Position numbers and translations under genes: made by a program
Shown: positions 11,086 to 18,949 of the stretch, one piece after another
Position numbering within the stretch: position 1 is the stretch's first letter
Layout of the letters: each line of letters opens with the position of its first letter
From: SIG598 sp045538015
Lineage (GTDB): Bacteria > Bacillota > Clostridia > Oscillospirales > Acutalibacteraceae
Assembly: GCA_045538015.1 (NCBI GenBank)
Contig: JAZSQO010000006.1
Location: forward strand, 1 to 29,796
DNA length: 29,796 bases
Direction of reading: 5' to 3'
The notes under the pieces: model-generated
What the model was told of the DNA's origin: nothing
What the model saw: only the letters and a program-made list of their open reading frames with translations
Database searches by the model: none

Positions 11086-12414
11086 TTATTTGCTCTTGTC
11101 CGAGCGCTCCCGGATGACGAAGCGCACGGGAGTGCCCTCCAGACCGAAGGTCTCGCGGATGCGGTTTTCCAGATATCTCTGGTAGGAGAAGTGGAAAAGG
11201 TCGATGGAGTTGACAAAGCAGACGAATGTGGGCGGCTTGGTGGAGGCCTGAGTGATGTAGTATATCTTCAGGCGCTTGCCCTTGTCCGAGGGCGGCTGGA
11301 CGCGGCTGGTGGCGTCGGCCAGAACATTGTTGAGCATACCGGTGGAAATGCGCATGGCGTTCTGCTCGGAGACGTATTTTATCAGCTCGAAGAGGCGATC
11401 CACACGCTGGCCGGTCTTGGCCGAGATGAACAGAATGGGCACATAGGCCATGAAGGAAAGATCCTGCTCCAGCTTCTTGCGGAACTCGTTCATGGTGCCG
11501 CCGTCCTTTTCCACGGCGTCCCACTTGTTGACCGCCACGATGCTGGCCTTGCCCTTCTGGTGAGCCATGCCGGCGATCTTGGTGTCCTGCTCGGTGATGC
11601 CAACGGTGGCGTCGATCATGATAACGCACACGTCGGCCCGCTCCACGGCGTTCTGGGCGCGGATGACGCTGTAGCGCTCGATGTCGTCGGTGATCTTGCT
11701 CTTGCGGCGGATGCCGGCGGTGTCGATGAAGAGGAATTTGTCCTCGCCGCTCTCAAAGGGAGCGTCAACGGCGTCGCGGGTGGTTCCGGCGATGTCGGAA
11801 ACGATCATTCTGTCCTCACCTACGATGCGGTTGAGCAGGGAGGACTTGCCGGCGTTGGGCTTGCCCACGATGGCAACCTTGATGCGGTCGCTGTCCTCGT
11901 CCTCGTCCTCCTGGGCGGGGATGTAGTCAAAGACGGCGTCCAGCAGGTCGCCGGTGCCGTGGCCGTGGGCGGCGGAAACGGCGATGGGATCGCCGAGGCC
12001 GAGGTTGTAGAATTCATAGAACTCGGGCGGAGGAGCGCCAATGGCGTCGCACTTGTTGACGCACAGCACCACGGGGCGGCCGCTCTTCTTGAGCATATTG
12101 GCCACTTCCATATCGGTGGCCACCACGCCGGTGCGGATGTCGGTGACCAGCACGATGACGTCGGCCGAGTCGATGGCCAGCTCAGCCTGCCTGCGCATAT
12201 GGGAAAGAATCTTGTCGTCGGTGAAAGGCTCGATGCCGCCGGTGTCGATGAGGGTGAAGGGGCGGTTGAGCCATTCGCCGTCACCGTAGATGCGGTCACG
12301 GGTGACGCCGGGAGTATCCTCCACAATGGCCAGCCGCTGGCCGATCAGCTTGTTGAAGAGGGTGGATTTGCCGACATTGGGTCGGCCGACCACCGCGATG
12401 ATGGGCTTTGACAT
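11086..12414 (-). CDS. der: Ribosome-assembly GTPase Der (EngA)
   Basis: Der is a double GTPase that binds maturing 50S subunits. The 442-aa protein has two complete G domains: the first with the P-loop GRPNVGKS at 10-17, DTPG, and NKCD at 120-123; the second with GKPNAGKS at 184-191, DIAGTTRD, DTAG near 231, and NKWD at 296-299. A C-terminal KH-like domain follows (about 355-442). The acidic linker EDEDEDSD joins the G domains. The start has AAGGAGG 8-9 nt upstream. The gene follows the DUF512 radical-SAM gene by 26 nt and is followed after 68 nt by plsY, a frequently conserved order in Clostridia. Length and motifs leave no doubt. Confidence 0.97.
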   Translation of the reverse strand: MSKPIIAVVGRPNVGKSTLFNKLIGQRLAIVEDTPGVTRDRIYGDGEWLNRPFTLIDTGGIEPFTDDKILSHMRRQAELAIDSADVIVLVTDIRTGVVATDMEVANMLKKSGRPVVLCVNKCDAIGAPPPEFYEFYNLGLGDPIAVSAAHGHGTGDLLDAVFDYIPAQEDEDEDSDRIKVAIVGKPNAGKSSLLNRIVGEDRMIVSDIAGTTRDAVDAPFESGEDKFLFIDTAGIRRKSKITDDIERYSVIRAQNAVERADVCVIMIDATVGITEQDTKIAGMAHQKGKASIVAVNKWDAVEKDGGTMNEFRKKLEQDLSFMAYVPILFISAKTGQRVDRLFELIKYVSEQNAMRISTGMLNNVLADATSRVQPPSDKGKRLKIYYITQASTKPPTFVCFVNSIDLFHFSYQRYLENRIRETFGLEGTPVRFVIRERSDKSK

Positions 12415-12440
12415 GGCAAAACCTCCTTGTCTTTTGTGTC

Positions 12441-13745
12441 TTATTTAGTCAGCTCGTCCAGCAGCTCCCAGCCGTCGCTGGGAACGGCGGTGAGGGTCAC
12501 GCCCAGAGCGCGCTCCACGTCCTCCGGCGTAACATCGTCAAGGAACATATCGCCGCCGTGACGGAGCATGACCTGAGGAATGAGCAGGCGCTTGCCCTTG
12601 AGCTCTCTGCCCTCGAGCTGTTTTATGATGTCGCCGCCGGTGACAAGACCGGCAACGGTGATGGTGTGTCCGAAGAAATCGTTGGTGATGGGAATGACCT
12701 CCCAGTCGCCATTGGGGAATTTCTCCTTGGCCGCCTCGAGCATTTCCTCGAGATAGGGCGCGGCGGAGGTGCCGGTGACGATAACGGCGCTGTGGGGCAG
12801 GCCGTCGCCGTCGGCGTTTTCAAGGGCGGCGGAAAACTCATCCCGCAGCAGGGCGATCATGCCCACGCCGTTGTCCAGCTGGGGATAGTCCTCGTAATCC
12901 TCCGGTTTGGGGAAGGGAAGACCGGCGTTGATGTAGAACTCGTCGGCGGGCCACACCACATTGCCCCAGCCGTGTACCCGGGCGATGGCCGCCCAGCGGC
13001 TGGCGGTTTCGATGACCTGCCGGGATTCCTCGGCGGTGAACAGCCTCAGTTGCTCAAGACCTTCCCGGTGGGCGGTCAGTCCAACGGGCACAAGGGCAAT
13101 GGACTGCACCTGAGGGGTGAGGGTGAACAGGTCGCGGAGGGAGCGCTCCAGCGCCTCACCGTCGTTCCAGCCGGGACACAGCACCAGCTGGCAGTTGAGC
13201 TGTATGCCGCCCTCGGCAAGGTAGCGCAGGCGATCCATGACCCGGGCCGATTCCGGATTCTTCATCATCTTCACCCGAAGCTCCGGGTCGGTGGTGTGCA
13301 CCGACACATTGATGGGAGTTATCTTCATCTGAACGATGCGCTCCAGCTCCCGGTCGGAGAGGTTGGTCAGGGTGATGTAGTTGCCGAAAAGGAAGGAAAG
13401 GCGCTCGTCGTCGTCCTTGAAATAGAGGGTGTCCCGCATTCCTTTTGGGGTTTGGTCCACGAAGCAGAACACGCACTTGTTGCGGCAGGAGCGCTGCTTA
13501 TCCATCAGATAGGTCTCAAAATCCAGACCGAGGGAGTCGTATTCGCCCTTTCGGATGAGGTGGGAATGGGCTGCGCCGTCCATATCGGCCACCGCGACCT
13601 CCACCACCCGCTCGGTCTCGTAGAACCGGAAGTCCAGCACATCGTGTATATCATGCCCGTTGATGGTCAGAAGAGTCTGACCGGGCTTTATTCCGGCGCG
13701 GGCGGCTGCCGAGCCGGGTTCTACGGATTTTATCAGTACGGACAC
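12441..13745 (-). CDS. DUF512-family radical SAM protein with N-terminal PDZ-like domain
   Basis: The 434-aa protein begins with a PDZ-like fold (VEPGSAAARAGIKPGQTLLTING, within residues 8-30), then a radical SAM core whose cluster cysteines are C87, C91 and C94 (CRNKCVFC), then the DUF512 C-terminal domain. It should bind a 4Fe-4S cluster and S-adenosylmethionine, but the reaction of this family is not established. A longer frame reaches 13865, but it runs through an inverted repeat and a terminator. The GTG at 13745 is chosen because GGGAGG lies 7 nt upstream and the protein then starts at the PDZ domain. It heads the unit with der and plsY; no clear promoter is visible in front of it. Confidence 0.9.
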   Translation of the reverse strand: MSVLIKSVEPGSAAARAGIKPGQTLLTINGHDIHDVLDFRFYETERVVEVAVADMDGAAHSHLIRKGEYDSLGLDFETYLMDKQRSCRNKCVFCFVDQTPKGMRDTLYFKDDDERLSFLFGNYITLTNLSDRELERIVQMKITPINVSVHTTDPELRVKMMKNPESARVMDRLRYLAEGGIQLNCQLVLCPGWNDGEALERSLRDLFTLTPQVQSIALVPVGLTAHREGLEQLRLFTAEESRQVIETASRWAAIARVHGWGNVVWPADEFYINAGLPFPKPEDYEDYPQLDNGVGMIALLRDEFSAALENADGDGLPHSAVIVTGTSAAPYLEEMLEAAKEKFPNGDWEVIPITNDFFGHTITVAGLVTGGDIIKQLEGRELKGKRLLIPQVMLRHGGDMFLDDVTPEDVERALGVTLTAVPSDGWELLDELTK

Positions 13746-13768
13746 GCCTGAACCTCCCTTTCGGTAGT

Positions 13769-13834
13769 CGATGGATAATGAATGGCGAGCATTGGCGGGA
13801 AACGACCGGGCTGTTCGCCATTCATTGTCCATCG
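13769..13834. repeat. 20-bp-arm inverted repeat (REP/MITE-like)
   Basis: The arms 13769-13788 and 13815-13834 are complementary over 20 bp with a single mismatch (G-U in RNA), around a 26-nt loop. It lies between the rpmF terminator and the ribosome site of the DUF512 gene. The arms carry words such as GGATAATGAATGG and CATTCATTGTCC. It has no U-run and no coding capacity, so it is either a short intergenic palindromic element or a leader hairpin. Confidence 0.7.
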
Positions 13835-13836
13835 CC

Positions 13837-13890
13837 AAAAAGAAACGGCTACGCGGATACGGCAATCACCGCCGTCCTGTCGTAGCCGTT
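13837..13890 (-). terminator. Intrinsic terminator of the DUF177-rpmF operon
   Basis: Perfect 10-bp arms AACGGCTACG and CGTAGCCGTT (13844-13853 and 13881-13890) enclose a smaller stem (ACGGC/GCCGT). On the minus strand the hairpin is followed by TTTCTTTTT, about 35 nt after the rpmF stop. Confidence 0.88.
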
Positions 13891-13924
13891 GCTTATTTGC
13901 AATAATCAGTATCTTACAGCGAAA

Positions 13925-14104
13925 TTAGTCCATCTTAACGACTTCTCTGTCGCCGTAGAAACCGCAGCTGCCGCATACACGGTGCTGTCTCTTGAGCTGT
14001 CCGCAGTGGTCGCACTTGACCAGGGTGGGCTCAGCGAGCTTCCAAACGCTGGAGCGTCTCTTGTCTCTTCTCGCCTTGGAAGTCTTTCTCTTGGGTACCG
14101 CCAT
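13925..14104 (-). CDS. rpmF: 50S ribosomal protein L32
   Basis: This 59-aa basic protein (start MAVPKRKTSKARRDKRR) is ribosomal protein L32, a component of the large subunit. It keeps the zinc-binding form, with CDHC near residue 31 and CGSC near residue 44. The ATG at 14104 has a strong AAAGGAGG 8 nt upstream, and the stop is TAA at 13925-13927. It follows the DUF177 gene by 36 nt, the widely conserved yceD-rpmF order, and is followed by a strong terminator. Identity is clear from the N-terminus, length and cysteines. Confidence 0.96.
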   Translation of the reverse strand: MAVPKRKTSKARRDKRRSSVWKLAEPTLVKCDHCGQLKRQHRVCGSCGFYGDREVVKMD

Positions 14105-14140
14105 CGTCTATACCTCCTTTTACAATCGCTGTGGGCTGTC

Positions 14141-14644
14141 TTATTCTTCTTCCAGCAGTTTTCGTAATGCCGCAAGACGCGGGTCAGGCTCACTCAGCTC
14201 ACAGTCACACTGACCGTGGTTGAGGTTGCACCCGCACTTCGGGCACAGCCCTTTGCAATCCTGCCTGCACAGATATCCGGTCGGCGCCTCCAGCAGAATG
14301 TCCTCCCGGGCGATCTCGTCAAAGTCGACGCGAAAGTCGGGAGCGAAGACGATCTCCTCCGAGGTGTCGTCCTCCGGCTCGACACCGGAAACGATGTGCT
14401 CAAAGGCGAAGGTCATGGGCTGGCTCGAGGATTCGAGACAGCGGTCACACTCTCTGGTGTAGCTGGCCTCGGCGCGATATCTCAGCATGACCACGCTGCC
14501 CTGATTCTCAAAAGAACCGGTGATATGTACCGGGTCGGCAAACGGCTTGGCGCCGTAGGCCTCTTCGTCCGAAAGATCAAGCGTCAGGTCGATGGGGAGA
14601 ATAAACCCCTCCTGCTGGAAAACCTGTTTCAGGTCAAGCTGCAT
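14141..14644 (-). CDS. DUF177 (YceD) family protein
   Basis: This 167-aa acidic protein belongs to the DUF177/YceD family, which is almost always encoded next to rpmF and is linked in other organisms to 23S rRNA accumulation or 50S assembly. Two cysteine pairs are visible, C66/C69 (CDRC) and a cluster from C126 to C137 (CRQDCKGLCPKC), suggesting zinc binding. The ATG at 14644 is preferred over upstream ATGs at 14656 and 14662 because GAGGTG lies 5 nt before it. A consensus promoter is about 55 nt upstream. Family call is firm; molecular role is inferred from relatives. Confidence 0.92.
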   Translation of the reverse strand: MQLDLKQVFQQEGFILPIDLTLDLSDEEAYGAKPFADPVHITGSFENQGSVVMLRYRAEASYTRECDRCLESSSQPMTFAFEHIVSGVEPEDDTSEEIVFAPDFRVDFDEIAREDILLEAPTGYLCRQDCKGLCPKCGCNLNHGQCDCELSEPDPRLAALRKLLEEE

Positions 14645-14700
14645 AGCGCACCTCATAATCACCCCGGCAAAAATTCACCGGAGCGATAATCACTCGTAAT

Positions 14701-14729
14701 ATTATAAATATGAAGACGGTATTTGTCAA
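14701..14729 (-). promoter_or_regulatory. Consensus sigma-A promoter for DUF177-rpmF
   Basis: Minus strand: TTGACA (14729-14724), 17 nt, TATAAT (14706-14701), perfect in hexamers and spacing. The predicted start is near 14694, giving a leader of about 50 nt. Confidence 0.9.
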
Positions 14730-14771
14730 TCACATTTTAAAAATTGAAGTATTTTATCCGTTTTTTATTTC

Positions 14772-15188
14772 TCAGAGAACCTCGATCAGCTTGGTGACGG
14801 ATTCGGGAAGCTCGTCAACATCGGCGGAAACGGAGAAAACAAAGGTGATCTTGGTCTGCTCGGCGAGGGGAGCGACCTTCTCGATGAAGGCGGTGAACTC
14901 GGCCATGTCGCGGCCACCGATCTTCAGAGTGGAATCGACCAGAACATCGGTGATGTCATAGTTGCCGGCGCACAGGCCGCTGAGGAAGCCGTAGAAGGCG
15001 TCGAAGCCCTTGATGCCGTAGTCCTCAATGTTGATAAGACGGGCCTTGTGGTCTACGTCGTAGGTCAGGGTGTCGCCCTTTTCGACGCAAACGACGTTGC
15101 CCTTGGAAGCCTTTACGGCGTCATGAGCCAGGGCGATGAGCTTCTTGGTCTTGCCGCTGCCCTTGTTGCCCGCGAGAAATTTTATCAT
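14772..15188 (-). CDS. Small P-loop nucleotide-binding protein, 138 aa
   Basis: The protein opens with a Walker A loop, GNKGSGKT, at about residues 7-14, and has a Walker B-like strand (ITDVLVDST) near residue 86. It is only 138 aa, has no membrane span and ends soon after a last hydrophobic strand, so it is a minimal ATPase or nucleotide-binding protein. I cannot name a function; similar short PilT/kinase-like proteins are common in Clostridia as hypotheticals. The ATG at 15188 is chosen over one five codons upstream because GGAGGAGAT lies directly before it. It follows pgi by about 100 nt; no promoter of its own is evident, so it may be read through from pgi. Confidence 0.8.
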   Translation of the reverse strand: MIKFLAGNKGSGKTKKLIALAHDAVKASKGNVVCVEKGDTLTYDVDHKARLINIEDYGIKGFDAFYGFLSGLCAGNYDITDVLVDSTLKIGGRDMAEFTAFIEKVAPLAEQTKITFVFSVSADVDELPESVTKLIEVL

Positions 15189-15233
15189 GGTGATCTCCTC
15201 CAATATGGTTGTTGATTGGTGCTTTTTTATTTC

Positions 15234-15271
15234 AAGGAGCGCTGAGTCATCGGTATGGCACAGCGCTCCTT
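15234..15271. repeat. 11-bp-arm hairpin between pgi and the P-loop gene
   Basis: AAGGAGCGCTG (15234-15244) and CAGCGCTCCTT (15261-15271) are perfect arms with a 16-nt loop, about 20 nt after the pgi stop. On the minus strand the sequence after it is A-rich rather than U-rich, so it is not a standard terminator. It may instead be an mRNA processing or 3'-stabilising hairpin. Confidence 0.65.
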
Positions 15272-15290
15272 ATAATGCTTTGTGTTGTGA

Positions 15291-16628
15291 TTACTCGGCC
15301 AGACGAGCCTCCAGCTCAGCCTTCTGGCTCTCGTAGCCGGGCTTGCCCAGCAGGGCAAACATATTCTTCTTGTAAGCCTCAACGCCGGGCTGGTTGAAGG
15401 GATTGACGCCCAGAACGTAGCCGGAGATGGCGCAGGCCTTCTCGAAGAAGTAGATCAGGTAGCCGAGGTCGCTCTCGCTCCAGCTGTCAACATGGAGTGC
15501 GACATTGGGAACGCCGCCGTCCACATGGGCCAGAACGGTGCCGGCAAAGGCCTTCTTGTTGACCTCGTCCATGGTCATGCCGGTGAGGAAGTTCAGACCG
15601 TCAACATTGGCGGGATCCTCCTCGATGACGCGCTGCTGCTTGGGCTGGTCAAAGACGCACACGGTCTCGAACAGGAAGCGGCAGCCCTCCTGAATGTACT
15701 GACCCAGAGAGTGCAGGTCGGTGGAGAAGATGGCAGAGGCGGGGAAGATGCCCTTGTTGTCCTTGCCTTCGCTCTCGCCGTACAGCTGCTTCCACCACTC
15801 GTTCATCATCTGGAAGGCCGGCTCGTAGGAAACCAGCAGCTCGGTGGAGTAGCCTGCCTCGTAGAGGGCGTTGCGCACCGCGGCGTACTTGTAGCAGGGG
15901 TTCTTCTCGATGTCGGTGTCGCACAGGGAGTTCTGGGCCAGACGGGCACCCTCCATGAGCTTGTCGATGTCGATTCCGGCAGCGGCGATGGGCAGCAGGC
16001 CCACGGCGGTGAGCACGGAGAAACGGCCGCCGACATTGTCGGGAACCACGAAGGTCTCGTAGCCTTCCTCGGTGGCCAGAGCCTTGAGAGTGCCTCTGGC
16101 GCGGTCGGTGGTGCAGAAGATGCGCTCACGGGCGCCCTCCTTGCCGTAGCGCTCCTCCATGTACTTCTTGAAGGCGCGGAAGGCGATGGCGGGCTCGGTG
16201 GTGGTGCCGGACTTGCTTATCATATTAACGGAGACACGCTTGCCCTCGCAGAGGGTGAACAGTTCGTTCAGAGCGTCGGAGCTGATGTTGCAGCCGGAGA
16301 AGAAGATCTGGGGACCGTCGCAGACCAGATTGTAGTTGGGGCTCTTGAGGTACTCGATAGCGGCGCGGGCTCCCAGATAGGAACCGCCGATGCCGATGAC
16401 CACCAGAACATCGCTGTTCTCGCGGATCCTGGCGGCGGCCAGCTTGATGCGGGCGAACTCTTCCTTGTCGTAGTCGGTGGGAAGGTTGAGCCAGCCGATG
16501 AAATCGTTGCCCAGACCGGTACCGGCGTGCAGAGCCTCATGGGCGGCGGTGACGCGCGGCTGGATGGCCGCGACCTGCTCCTTGGTGACGAAGCGCTCGG
16601 TGTAACGGGTGTCTATACGAACTGCCAT
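15291..16628 (-). CDS. pgi: Glucose-6-phosphate isomerase
   Basis: Pgi interconverts glucose-6-phosphate and fructose-6-phosphate in glycolysis and gluconeogenesis. The 445-aa length is the short Bacillus/Clostridia type. Visible marks are the sugar-phosphate SIS loop GIGGSYLGA (79-87), the SKSGTTTEP loop (138-146), signature 1 DNVGGRFSVLT (197-207), and signature 2 ending in GVNPFNQPGVEAYK, with the expected catalytic Lys at 420; Glu285 or Glu287 and His306 fit the other active-site positions. The ATG at 16628 follows AGGAGG. The gene has its own promoter with an inverted repeat around it, and a small P-loop gene lies downstream. Identification is secure. Confidence 0.97.
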   Translation of the reverse strand: MAVRIDTRYTERFVTKEQVAAIQPRVTAAHEALHAGTGLGNDFIGWLNLPTDYDKEEFARIKLAAARIRENSDVLVVIGIGGSYLGARAAIEYLKSPNYNLVCDGPQIFFSGCNISSDALNELFTLCEGKRVSVNMISKSGTTTEPAIAFRAFKKYMEERYGKEGARERIFCTTDRARGTLKALATEEGYETFVVPDNVGGRFSVLTAVGLLPIAAAGIDIDKLMEGARLAQNSLCDTDIEKNPCYKYAAVRNALYEAGYSTELLVSYEPAFQMMNEWWKQLYGESEGKDNKGIFPASAIFSTDLHSLGQYIQEGCRFLFETVCVFDQPKQQRVIEEDPANVDGLNFLTGMTMDEVNKKAFAGTVLAHVDGGVPNVALHVDSWSESDLGYLIYFFEKACAISGYVLGVNPFNQPGVEAYKKNMFALLGKPGYESQKAELEARLAE

Positions 16629-16655
16629 TGTTTTTGGCCTCCTATAAAAATACTT

Positions 16656-16695
16656 GCTCTATAATACAATAAATGCGCGGATATTTCAATAGAGC
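16656..16695. repeat. Inverted repeat bracketing the pgi promoter
   Basis: GCTCTAT (16656-16662) and ATAGAGC (16689-16695) are perfect 7-bp arms about 33 bp apart centre to centre, roughly three helix turns. One arm overlaps the -10/start region and the other the -35, a layout suited to repression. No binding protein is known from the sequence. Confidence 0.4.
16661..16689 (-). promoter_or_regulatory. Sigma-A promoter of pgi
   Basis: Minus strand: TTGAAA (16689-16684), 17 nt, TATTAT (16666-16661), five of six matches in each box. The predicted start is near 16654. Confidence 0.72.
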
Positions 16696-16741
16696 ATTTG
16701 TTAATTTATTTGAGAATTATACACAAAAATATGCAAATAGT

Positions 16742-17461
16742 TTATACAAACAGACGGCGTCTGAGCTCGTCCATGAGCCTCGGCTTGCGGCTGATGTAGA
16801 AAAACAGCAGCGAGAGGAACAGCAGCGGAACCACCGCGTAGATGCTCCAGCGGATGGCGAGGATGCCATAGACGGCGTAGTCGATGATAAGCTCCAGCGC
16901 CATGATGTACACGCCCAGAGTGATGGAGACAAGAGCGGCCTTGGTCAGCGGACGCAGGCGCTTTGCGCGGATGGCGGCCATGACCGCGCAGGCCATCAGG
17001 CCGGTACACAGGGTGATGGGAATGCCCAGTCTCAGGCACCAGTCCCAGCTGCCCACATACACGGCGATGACGGCGAGGAAGCCGGCGATGGCCAGAAAAT
17101 CCACCGAGAGAAGAAGATAGGGGCTGATGCTTCGGAAAAACAGCGGCATAAGCACCCACACGCCCAGCATGGCTCCGGCTCCGATTACGATGAGCGACCA
17201 GTTGAGGGCGAAGGGAAGGGCGCCGGTCAGCAGGTCGATGACCGCGGTGGCTCCCACGGGGATGAGCAGGAAGAGCATGACCACCCATGCCAGCTCACGG
17301 CGGTTGAGGCCGTTTATCTGGTGCTGGATGTTGCTGGGATAGGGACGGTCGGCGGTAAGATCGCCGGAGGTATGGTTGGGATTTACGACTTTTGTATTGC
17401 ACAGCGGGCAGACGGCCTCGGATTCGGCCAGCTTCACGCCGCATTCAACGCAGTAGGACAT
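16742..17461 (-). CDS. DUF6320-like membrane protein with N-terminal zinc ribbon
   Basis: The 239-aa protein starts with a zinc ribbon (CVECG at about residues 4-8, then CPLC near 18-21), a short polar linker, and then about six hydrophobic spans filling residues 60-225, ending in a basic tail. It resembles the DUF6320-type proteins found beside condensation-fold alcohol acetyltransferases in Clostridia. Its ATG shares one base with the TAA of the acetyltransferase gene (TAATG), so the two are translationally coupled and likely work together, perhaps as an acyl-modification system at the membrane. That role is inference. No ribosome site is needed or obvious beyond AGGAGCCTG upstream. Function unknown; the pairing is certain. 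Confidence 0.82.
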   Translation of the reverse strand: MSYCVECGVKLAESEAVCPLCNTKVVNPNHTSGDLTADRPYPSNIQHQINGLNRRELAWVVMLFLLIPVGATAVIDLLTGALPFALNWSLIVIGAGAMLGVWVLMPLFFRSISPYLLLSVDFLAIAGFLAVIAVYVGSWDWCLRLGIPITLCTGLMACAVMAAIRAKRLRPLTKAALVSITLGVYIMALELIIDYAVYGILAIRWSIYAVVPLLFLSLLFFYISRKPRLMDELRRRLFV

Positions 17462-18792
17462 TACTCCATCAGGCTCCTTTCGTTCATGTTGCTTTCGATG
17501 GTGACCGGGATGCCGTCCTCCACCAGACGGGTGAAGAAGCCGCGCTCCACGTCGGCCTCCCGGATCTTGCGGGTAAAGTTGACGTTCAGCTTGCCCTTGT
17601 AGGTGACGGCGGCGCACATGACTTTGTTCTGGTAGAGGGGGCCCAGCTGGAAGTCGAAGCGGTCAACGTATTGTTCCATTTCCGGCGGCAGGGTGATAAC
17701 TCCGAGGTTGGAGATGGAGGAGCAGCTCTGCACATCGCCGGTGGCGCGGTAGACGATCTGGAGTATCAGGATCTTTATGCCCAGCGGCACGAAGCGGATG
17801 ATGGGGTTGGTCTCCGCCTGCACATTGGCGGTGAACTTGGCGCGCAGGTGCTGGGGAGTGGTTTCAAGACCCATCTGGTGCTGGACGATCTTCGCCGTTT
17901 CCCGCAGGCTGTATTCGCCGTATTTGCGCTCGATGCCCGGGTTTATGTATGAGGAAAAATTGCGCACCGTGGAGGAGCCGAAGATGCGCCGCAGGTTGAC
18001 CGGCACATTGATCTTTATGGGCTGATTGCGGCGCTTGCGTGAGCGGTCACGCCGCTGGATGTCGGCTATGCTCTGGATGAGCACGGCGGTGAGGTAGTGG
18101 GTCACCGAAACGCCCATCTCCTTGGCCTTTGCTGCCACAAGGGCCGAGTCGGCGGTGCCGGTGACGATGTTGAGAAACTGCTTGTGCTCCTCGGTGCCCT
18201 TCAGATGGTAGGCGATGGATTCGCCCCGGGCGAGGGGAGTCTTGCCGGCGAACTTGGGGAAGCTGTCCTCCAGCTCCTCGGGACGGGGCTTTTCGGAGCA
18301 GTCGAAAATGGCCGCTCCCCGGGGGATGCTCACGCCGTAGCGCATGGTGAGGTATTCGGCCACCAGCGTCCTGAGGAAGCACATTCCGCCCGAGCCGTCG
18401 GTGAGCACATGGAAAAACTCCAGCGCGATGCGGTTGCGGTAGTATCGCACCCGGAACATGAAGCCGTTGTTTTCCTTCTTCTTGATGGGAAGGCAGGGAT
18501 TGGCAACGTCGAGGGTGACCGGCGGGATGCCGTCCACGTGCTCGAGATAGTGCCAGAACAGTCCCCGCCGCACCCGCACCGTCATGGTGGGGAAGCGCTT
18601 CGCCGTGCGCTCCAGTGCCTTTTCGAGGATGTCCTTGTCCACGTCCTCGGTCAGGGTGGCGCACAGCCGGAACATGGCCATCCACGACCGGTTGCTCATG
18701 ACCGGATAGATGGTGGCGGCGTTGTCCAGACGGTACCACTTGCGCCGTTTTTTCTGAGCCTTCTTTCTGATTTCCGCTTTGTTTTCTGCCAT
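17461..18792 (-). CDS. Condensation-fold (alcohol) acetyltransferase-like protein
   Basis: The 443-aa protein carries the HXXXDG active-site motif at H128-V-L-T-D132-G133 (FFHVLTDG), the mark of condensation, BAHD and alcohol-acetyltransferase-type enzymes, which join an acyl thioester to an alcohol or amine. A second family feature near the C-terminus, SNLG followed by FQLGPLYQNK, is also present. The N-terminus is strongly basic (residues 5-19), and no signal peptide is seen, so it is probably cytoplasmic or membrane-peripheral. There are no carrier-protein or adenylation domains nearby, so a classical nonribosomal peptide role is unlikely. The ATG at 18792 has AAAGGG upstream and a promoter 50 nt further. 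It overlaps the downstream membrane-protein gene by one base. Acceptor and donor are unknown. Confidence 0.82.
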   Translation of the reverse strand: MAENKAEIRKKAQKKRRKWYRLDNAATIYPVMSNRSWMAMFRLCATLTEDVDKDILEKALERTAKRFPTMTVRVRRGLFWHYLEHVDGIPPVTLDVANPCLPIKKKENNGFMFRVRYYRNRIALEFFHVLTDGSGGMCFLRTLVAEYLTMRYGVSIPRGAAIFDCSEKPRPEELEDSFPKFAGKTPLARGESIAYHLKGTEEHKQFLNIVTGTADSALVAAKAKEMGVSVTHYLTAVLIQSIADIQRRDRSRKRRNQPIKINVPVNLRRIFGSSTVRNFSSYINPGIERKYGEYSLRETAKIVQHQMGLETTPQHLRAKFTANVQAETNPIIRFVPLGIKILILQIVYRATGDVQSCSSISNLGVITLPPEMEQYVDRFDFQLGPLYQNKVMCAAVTYKGKLNVNFTRKIREADVERGFFTRLVEDGIPVTIESNMNERSLME

Positions 18793-18841
18793 AAACAAGC
18801 CCTTTCCTCCGGACGGTTTCGATGCCCGGTTTTTCAGCCTT

Positions 18842-18870
18842 ATGATACCATATCGGGGTATTGATTGCAA
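18842..18870 (-). promoter_or_regulatory. Sigma-A promoter of the acetyltransferase/membrane-protein pair
   Basis: Minus strand: TTGCAA (18870-18865), 17 nt, TATCAT (18847-18842). The predicted start is about 45 nt upstream of the ATG. Confidence 0.68.
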
Positions 18871-18907
18871 CCGTTCGGAAAAATATATTTCTTACATCGT
18901 GGCGGAC

Positions 18908-18936
18908 AAAAGCCCTCCGCCGGGATGGCGGAGGGC
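18908..18936 (-). terminator. Terminator of the GGDEF gene
   Basis: GCCCTCCGCC and GGCGGAGGGC (18912-18921, 18927-18936) are perfect 10-bp arms with a 5-nt loop, 13 nt after the stop. Four T residues follow on the minus strand. Confidence 0.88.
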
Positions 18937-18949
18937 GAAGGGACGCGAT

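Noticed and set aside
13746..13865. An N-terminal extension of the DUF512 protein up to 13865
   Set aside because: It would pass through the 20-bp inverted repeat and the rpmF terminator, while the GTG at 13745 has a good ribosome site and starts at the PDZ domain.
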